Source of the DNA: Nocardia sp. NBC_00403
Lineage (GTDB): Bacteria; Actinomycetota; Actinomycetes; Mycobacteriales; Mycobacteriaceae
Direction: 5' to 3'
Assembly: GCF_036046055.1 (NCBI RefSeq)
Contig: NZ_CP107939.1
Coordinates: forward strand, 7,192,001-7,256,000
Length of the DNA: 64,000 bases
How positions within the stretch are numbered: the first letter of the stretch is position 1; every line of letters begins with the position of its first letter. The position numbers and the translations under genes were made by a program. This document shows positions 60,001-64,000 of this stretch, piece by piece. The notes beneath the pieces are model-generated. The model was not told the origin of the DNA. It made no database searches and saw only the letters and a list, made by a program, of their open reading frames with translations.

Positions 60001-60225
60001 GGCCGCGCACTGCCGGTAGCGCTCGGCGAGGCCGTCGCCGGCTTCTCCGCTGATCGTGGACGGCGTCGAATCAGCTTTCGCCGCGTAGGTCTCGGCCAAA
60101 GTCCGGCATTGTTCGGAGGTGGCGGACCAGCTGTCACCGACGCGTCGAATCGCCGGCGGGTCGCCGTCCGGGCACGGGCCGAGGACGGCCTCGACCAGCG
60201 GTTCAGGGAATCCGGACGGCAGCAC
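57028..60225 (-). CDS. CpnT-like secreted toxin with FHA and lethal-factor-like metalloprotease domains
   Basis: 1065 residues from GTG 60225. Residues 1-100: WXG100-like helical domain of the CpnT type (PDGDPPAIRRVGDSWSATSE). Residues about 115-310: hydrophobic, Gly/Ala-rich segments. Residues about 310-775: proline-rich linker, including three 15-residue repeats (PDTAGLRRRSGSED). Residues 778-877: FHA domain (RGTEILIGAADP, SRGVSGGHASI, GTRVNGR). Residues about 885-1055: zincin with HEFGHAVD at 978 and the distal Glu in PEEAFAEAFQAW, as in the anthrax-lethal-factor-type (ATLF) family. Probable type VII-secreted effector; target unknown. Confidence 0.85.
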   Translation of the reverse strand: MLPSGFPEPLVEAVLGPCPDGDPPAIRRVGDSWSATSEQCRTLAETYAAKADSTPSTISGEAGDGLAERYRQCAATLREHGDYCDSLARQSYEGANSIELGQLTWVGMGVVLVAQLAVDAMLLHVGAAKAVADRAAASAGWRAFLVKLLDKLTATGLTFTVTRSRMLITATVISGVLGAAAPLVAELKQIHDGNRKDLDVQPIVTYGVAGAAGGAGGAGLAIAVGPAVSRFVANRIHAAIPGTIVTTFLLGGAGGIGGAVAGTMAAAGVEAAYTGHFALPTRDEFLAGLVTGFVGGVVGGSAYALHAGNPHTPPPPPLAAPRQGGGPPPDPHGPARITADPENPSPPHPPPPRIDSREADGAGARNHGSDLRTSTPDEPHPPGARRPDTTTPEPAPRVSHRDPNDAHVQPGLKTVADDPTEPPAYNAPHRAQLADSPSGAPPQRPLAAADVTPLGPVRPESPSHSREPAVIPGVVGPAVHPPLPTSIPSHTPPDAPKVNHDSGSLPPASRPDRISHVASTDQRPHVGPPDRSPADPGGNHSSSGTRAESERPSLPGPRRDHGEFGDDAAGVAPHEPVANPEQRQDGVRLPDANADADGTIVQPGDSVLRPRPRGDESIPPRKPAERAEAPIRKDPSDASPPVHSPDQEPSGKTKTPWTKTEPAPKESSAASRTGPKSHDDPSDSPPAAARGRDTDHTPQRGDPNPPARDPDTAGLRRRSGSEDPDTAGLRRRSGSEDPDTAGLRRKPGPRDESDGEDVSVGDPEPDTVRKQRNVGEPVKMWLAGETLLTVPRGTEILIGAADPALAIKLRSRGVSGGHASIGVDHDGRTWIRDNGFAQGTRVNGRPIDPYQKVTVRHRDTIELGSNFGTVAHFEMRPVVDGIAAYDNTPAVQAALHDLGFVPQRIYDKVMAHLTEVTGGGIIIGDRLMTQLPGIEFTRTMGTFKDGRSWDEMLGVHFPGLRKIFVNAGPHTSSSVILHEFGHAVDAAYAGEGPPLSHREEWKAVHDALLAALRGKDGWNSYFDAPEEAFAEAFQAWRYGEEALRTFTVNRPDLAVQVRIYFDSAL
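57985..58101. repeat. 45-bp tandem repeats in the toxin linker
   Basis: Three near-identical units coding for (E)DPDTAGLRRRSGS-type peptides, nearly identical at the DNA level as well. Located just before the FHA domain. Likely a flexible spacer that can change copy number. Confidence 0.85.
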
Positions 60226-60255
60226 AGCGATTCCAACCGTTCACCGGGGTCCGAC

Positions 60256-61932
60256 TCATCGAGCACCGGCCGATCCTTGTGCCACCTCCGCAAGCAACCG
60301 ATGCAGCACCTGCGCAGGCCCCTGCGCCTTCTCTGCACCCAGCTCGACCGTGGCGAAAGCGTCCGCCAGCGCCACAGCAGGGTCGAAGCTGCCTTGGGAA
60401 AGCCTTCGTCCGCTCAGCTGCCGACGCCATTGCTTGTAGTCGGCAACCACGCGCCCCAGGTGGTCACCTCGCCGCGTCCCGCTCACTGTCAGGTACTCGG
60501 CGATCAACACGCGCTGCGCGGCCTGGAGAGTGCGAAGACCTGCCGCGATAACGAGCACTCGACCGAATTCGTGAACCACGGTCGAGTACATCGGACGATC
60601 CTCCGAACCGGGGCTGCGGTTTCCCGACCTGGTCTCGGCACGGACAGCCGTAGCAAGCAGTGCAGGATTCGCGGCAGCGGCGCGTTCGATAACGATCCAC
60701 ACAGACGATGACGGCCACCTCACCTCGTCCGAGCCTCGATCGCGCGACACGACACCGGACAGCGTGCCGTCGTGACGATCCGCCAGCTCGATACCGGCGA
60801 AGGGAACCGGGTACGTCGCCAGCATGTCGTCGAGCGCGGCGGCGATCTCCCTTACCGCGTGTTCACCGATACCCGCAGTTTCGAAACCGGCCAGCTGCAG
60901 GCTGTGCCGGTCGGCCATCTCCCGGGCGATACGCATGGTTTCGGCATCGGTCAAGGTATCGCTCGGCATCCGAAGCTCCGCGGATGCCGTACGCCGTTGG
61001 GGAGTCTTCGGGCGCGGCGACGATGCCGGCCGTGCGGCACCTGGTTGGGGACCTGGCGCCTGGGGTGCGGAGACTCTGGGACGCACGCTGCTCACCGGTG
61101 CGGGCGGCGTGTCTGTCGGCCTCGGCACCGGTGCTCTCGATCTACCTCGCGACCAGGGGGAGCCCACCCGGCTGTTCTCGGCGCGATCAGTCGACGTCGG
61201 CCCCTGCCCCGCAGGAAGGCTTGCGGGGTTCGATCCGACCGGTGTCGCACCAGAGATCGGCGGCGCCACCGGGGTGCCCGATGTCCGGATCGGGTCTGGC
61301 GGGCGTCCCAGGGCGGGGTCGACATCTTGCGATCGGCCCACGGAGTCGCTCTGGGGGCCCGGCTGTCGGGCCGCAGACTGTTCGGACCCCGTTTCCGGAA
61401 GGCTCGCGGCCTGCGCCGTGTCGACGTATCGGCCGACGGCCGGATCGGCTGCTCGGGCCGCGTCGTCATGGTGCTGGACGGATGCTGCGGGCCGGCCTCC
61501 CAGGGCGTTCCCGGGGAAGGGCTCCGCCGGTTCGGCTACCGCGGGTTCGTCGACAGCTGATGCGGGGCCATCGATGGTCGGTGTGGGTACATCGAGGTTC
61601 GATCCATCGCCGCTGATCGAGCCCGAACGCCGGATTCGTGCGGCGCCGTCCAGATCTGCGCCTTCGAATGCGGCGGCCGCCTCAGCGACACCGACGCCCA
61701 CGGCACGGAGGTTCGCGACCAGTAGCTCCAGGCTGCGTACCGCGCGCTCGGAGTCGGGAAGATAGGTCTCCTCGAAACTCTTCCCGACACTGTCCTGGCC
61801 CCAGGGCGCACCCTCGTGCGCGATCGTCGTCTTCAACTCCGTGACGAAGCGAGATGCCTCGTCGGCGAGTTGGTCCAGGTCCGATGCCGACGCACGCAGT
61901 GCCCCGAGATCGACGTTCAGTGACTGAGCCAC
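60256..61932 (-). CDS. WXG100/EspC-like protein with degenerate zincin domain
   Basis: 558 residues from GTG 61932 (GGGAGG five bases upstream). Residues 1-95: type VII secretion target domain (VDLGALRASASDLDQLADEA, PWGQDSVGKSF). Residues about 100-330: Pro/Ser/Ala-rich linker. Residues about 340-558: zincin-like domain (LQLAGFETAGIGEHAVREIA, AALDDMLATYPVPFAGIELAD, RPMYSTVVHEFG). The metal motif reads HEFGR at 454 instead of HEFGH, so a ligand is lost. First gene of the island, 30 bp upstream of the toxin gene. Confidence 0.8.
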   Translation of the reverse strand: MAQSLNVDLGALRASASDLDQLADEASRFVTELKTTIAHEGAPWGQDSVGKSFEETYLPDSERAVRSLELLVANLRAVGVGVAEAAAAFEGADLDGAARIRRSGSISGDGSNLDVPTPTIDGPASAVDEPAVAEPAEPFPGNALGGRPAASVQHHDDAARAADPAVGRYVDTAQAASLPETGSEQSAARQPGPQSDSVGRSQDVDPALGRPPDPIRTSGTPVAPPISGATPVGSNPASLPAGQGPTSTDRAENSRVGSPWSRGRSRAPVPRPTDTPPAPVSSVRPRVSAPQAPGPQPGAARPASSPRPKTPQRRTASAELRMPSDTLTDAETMRIAREMADRHSLQLAGFETAGIGEHAVREIAAALDDMLATYPVPFAGIELADRHDGTLSGVVSRDRGSDEVRWPSSSVWIVIERAAAANPALLATAVRAETRSGNRSPGSEDRPMYSTVVHEFGRVLVIAAGLRTLQAAQRVLIAEYLTVSGTRRGDHLGRVVADYKQWRRQLSGRRLSQGSFDPAVALADAFATVELGAEKAQGPAQVLHRLLAEVAQGSAGAR

Positions 61933-62329
61933 ACCGACCTCCCTCATCATCGTCGTCGTGGCTTCAGGCCAGCAAATGTACGCCGCACAACATAATCGCT
62001 CTTCCCCAAATTGGGAATAACGAGGCGGAGCGTGCGGTGTAAGGATTGCGTTTCCGCACGCGGGAGCGATACGACGACCTGCAGGCACGACCGCTCGTCG
62101 ACCGGACGGCAAGCAGGTAACCGGCCCCGCGTCAGCACGGCGTGTTGACGGTACTACCGCAGGCTTTGGCGGCATCCTCTCAGCTATCCCCGGCCGGGCG
62201 TAAACGAACCGCAAAGGCGGATGGCGGCGGCGCTAAGGAGTCGTAAGGAACCTCGGCTCGGGGCCTAACGAACGCTTGACTCGGCCTGGCGCGCTCCACG
62301 GATGGAGTGCGGATGGAGGTTGTAAAGAC
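61933..62329. other. Intergenic region between the toxin operon and kdpF, with repeat copy B
   Basis: 397 bp. Leftward promoter for the toxin operon at about 61950-62130 and rightward promoter for kdpF after 62142. No gene. The stretch 61970-62030 is AT-richer than average. Confidence 0.6.
62142..62243. repeat. 102-bp direct repeat, copy B (kdpF side)
   Basis: Diverged copy of 55939-56040, same orientation, ending 86 bases before the first small kdp gene. See the finding on the split kdp locus. Confidence 0.8.
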
Positions 62330-62413
62330 ATGTCTTTCGTGGTGTTCACGGTGCTCACCGTGGCGATCTTCGCGCTGCTGGGCCTGATCCAGCGGGGGGT
62401 GGAAAAACTGTGA
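62330..62413 (+). CDS. 27-residue membrane peptide before kdpF
   Basis: ATG 62330 with GGAGG upstream. Product starts MSFVVFTVLTVAIFALLGLI, one membrane helix with a basic end (QRGVEKL). Its TGA overlaps the kdpF GTG (GTGA). Likely an accessory small subunit of the Kdp system; such tiny genes are seldom annotated. Confidence 0.65.
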   Translation: MSFVVFTVLTVAIFALLGLIQRGVEKL

Positions 62414-62496
62414 TCGCGAATCTGATCGGTCTGATCCTGGCCGTCCTCGTCGCGGTCTATATGGTTGCGGCTCTTCTTTTCCCCGAGAGGTTCTAG
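62410..62496 (+). CDS. kdpF: Potassium-transporting ATPase small subunit KdpF
   Basis: 28 residues from GTG 62410. Single helix ANLIGLILAVLVAVYMVAAL followed by LFPERF; the LLFPExF ending is the KdpF signature. KdpF stabilises the KdpABC complex. Stop is directly followed by the kdpA GTG. Confidence 0.9.
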   Translation: MIANLIGLILAVLVAVYMVAALLFPERF

Positions 62497-64000
62497 GTGA
62501 ACACGACCACAGCGGGGATAGCCTTTCTGGCGGCCCTGATCATCGCGCTCGCGTTAGTGCATGTACCGCTCGGCGACTACATGTTCCGGGTCTACAACAA
62601 CAAGAAGCACACTCGCGCCGAACGCGTCATCTATAAGGCCATCGGCGTCCAGCCGGAGGTCGAACAAACCTGGGGTGTGTACGCGCGCAGTGTGCTGGCG
62701 TTCTCCGCAGTCAGTGTGCTGTTCCTGTTCTTCTTCCAGCTGATCCAGGGCAAGCTGCCGCTACACCTGAACGATCCCGGCACCCAGATGACGCCGGCGC
62801 TGGCCTGGAACACCGCCATCAGCTTCGTGACGAACACGAACTGGCAGAATTACTCCGGCGAGTCGACCCAGGGACACCTGGTGCAGATGGCCGGTCTCGC
62901 GGTCCAGAACTTCGTCTCGGCCGCCGTTGGTATGGCCGTGGCGGTCGCGCTCGTCCGTGGGTTCGCGCGCAGGCACACCGGCGATCTCGGCAACTTCTGG
63001 GTGGACTTGGTGAGGGGTACCATCCGCATCCTGCTGCCGATCGCCTTCGTCTTCGCGATCGTGCTGGTCGCGGGTGGCGTAATCCAGAACTTCCACCTGC
63101 ACGATCAGGTCGCGCACACACTCAACGGCACCGAGCAGACCATCACCGGCGGCCCGGTGGCCAGCCAAGAGGTCATCAAGGAGCTCGGCACCAACGGTGG
63201 CGGCTTCTACAACGCCAACTCTTCGCACCCGTTCGAGAACCCGACCACCTGGACGAACTGGGTGGAGATCTTCCTGATCCTGATCATCAGCTTCTCGCTG
63301 CCGCGCACCTTCGGCCGGATGGTGGGCAGCAAGAAGCAGGGCTATGCCATCGTGGCAGTGATGGGCACCATCGCGCTGATCAGCACGGTGCTGCAAAACG
63401 TCTTTCAACTGGCACACCACGGCACCGTGCCGACCGCGGTCGGCGCAGCGCTGGAGGGCGTCGAAACCCGTTTCGGCGTGGCCGATTCCGCGACCTTCGC
63501 GTCCGCGACGACGCTGACCTCCACCGGAGCCGTCGACTCGTTCCACGACTCCTACACCAGCCTCGGCGGCATGATGACCATGTTCAACATGCAGCTGGGT
63601 GAGGTCGCGCCCGGTGGTACCGGCTCCGGTCTCTACGGCATGCTCATCCTCGCGGTCATCACCGTCTTCGTCGCGGGCCTGATGGTCGGTCGCACACCGG
63701 AGTACCTCGGCAAGAAGATCACGCCGCGCGAAATCAAGCTCGCCGCTTCGTATTTCCTGATCAGCCCGCTGATCGTGCTGGTAGGGACCGCGGTGGCGAT
63801 GACAATGCCCGGTCAGCGAGCCAGTATGGCCAACACCGGGCCACACGGGCTTTCAGAGGTGCTGTACGCATTCACCTCGGCGGCCAACAACAACGGTTCG
63901 GCGTTCGCCGGTCTGAGCGGCAACACCGAGTGGTACAACACCGCACTCGGCCTCGCGATGGTGTTCGGCCGGTTCCTGCCGATCATCTTCGTCCTCGCGC
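62497..64000 (+). CDS. kdpA: Potassium-transporting ATPase subunit KdpA (3' end outside window)
   Basis: At least 501 residues of about 550 from GTG 62497 (GAGAGG six bases upstream). The potassium-selective pore subunit of the KdpFABC pump. Selectivity-filter segments are visible: [36 protein letters not shown] and [17 protein letters not shown]. Multiple membrane helices throughout. kdpB and kdpC should lie just beyond the window. Confidence 0.97.
   Translation, partial: MNTTTAGIAFLAALIIALALVHVPLGDYMFRVYNNKKHTRAERVIYKAIGVQPEVEQTWGVYARSVLAFSAVSVLFLFFFQLIQGKLPLHLNDPGTQMTPALAWNTAISFVTNTNWQNYSGESTQGHLVQMAGLAVQNFVSAAVGMAVAVALVRGFARRHTGDLGNFWVDLVRGTIRILLPIAFVFAIVLVAGGVIQNFHLHDQVAHTLNGTEQTITGGPVASQEVIKELGTNGGGFYNANSSHPFENPTTWTNWVEIFLILIISFSLPRTFGRMVGSKKQGYAIVAVMGTIALISTVLQNVFQLAHHGTVPTAVGAALEGVETRFGVADSATFASATTLTSTGAVDSFHDSYTSLGGMMTMFNMQLGEVAPGGTGSGLYGMLILAVITVFVAGLMVGRTPEYLGKKITPREIKLAASYFLISPLIVLVGTAVAMTMPGQRASMANTGPHGLSEVLYAFTSAANNNGSAFAGLSGNTEWYNTALGLAMVFGRFLPIIFVLA

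Noticed and set aside
62142..62329. c-di-AMP (ydaO-type) riboswitch ahead of kdpF
   Set aside because: Such riboswitches occur upstream of potassium transport genes and CAGCTATCC is slightly reminiscent, but I could not fit the conserved core or pairing; a covariance-model search would decide.

Overview
The window is a high-GC actinobacterial chromosome segment, most likely Nocardia or a close relative in the Mycobacteriales. I base this on gene order: xerC, dprA, comM-like, yraN, DUF2469, rnhB, lepB, rplS, trmD, rimM, khpA, rpsP, then ffh, glnD, glnB, amtB, ftsY, smc match the well-known mycobacterial order, with Nocardia-style insertions. No tRNA, rRNA, insertion sequence, prophage or CRISPR array was seen.

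Left part (1-10.7 kb): a DUF3159-type membrane protein (partial), an acetoacetate-decarboxylase-family protein, xerC, dprA with a long extra N-terminus, the Mg-chelatase-like comM/yifB gene, yraN, DUF2469, rnhB, two signal peptidase I genes that share a 357-bp identical core and bracket a frameshifted small secreted protein, and rplS. From 10.9 to 21.1 kb comes an accessory insertion between rplS and trmD: a frameshifted beta-lactamase-family gene and a DoxX-like gene divergent from an ECF41-type sigma factor with its own promoter motif, a membrane protein, tex, two acyl-CoA synthetases and a divergent RamA-like LuxR regulator.

Middle (21-43 kb): trmD-rimM-khpA-rpsP, a methyltransferase, an F420-type oxidoreductase, an amidohydrolase, ffh, glnD, the amtB-glnB nitrogen operon with a GlnR-like box, ftsY, a TetR/NmrA divergent pair with nested palindromic operators, a lipoprotein and smc.

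Right part (43-64 kb): two truncated remnants (AraC and SnoaL-like), low-complexity membrane proteins, an acyl-CoA ligase, a three-gene DUF350 / ATP-grasp / membrane-protein operon, acyP, an OsmC-family protein and then the Kdp potassium locus. The Kdp locus is split. kdpE-kdpD and a newly noticed 56-codon membrane gene run leftward, kdpF-kdpA run rightward, and between them sits about 6 kb carrying a type VII-secretion-style toxin cluster: a WXG100-type protein with a degenerate zinc-protease motif, a 1065-residue CpnT-like protein ending in FHA plus an anthrax-lethal-factor-like metalloprotease domain, an overlapping 84-residue candidate immunity gene, and a YbaB-like gene. Imperfect 102-bp direct copies of what looks like the old kdp intergenic region flank this island. 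This is the most interesting structure in the window.
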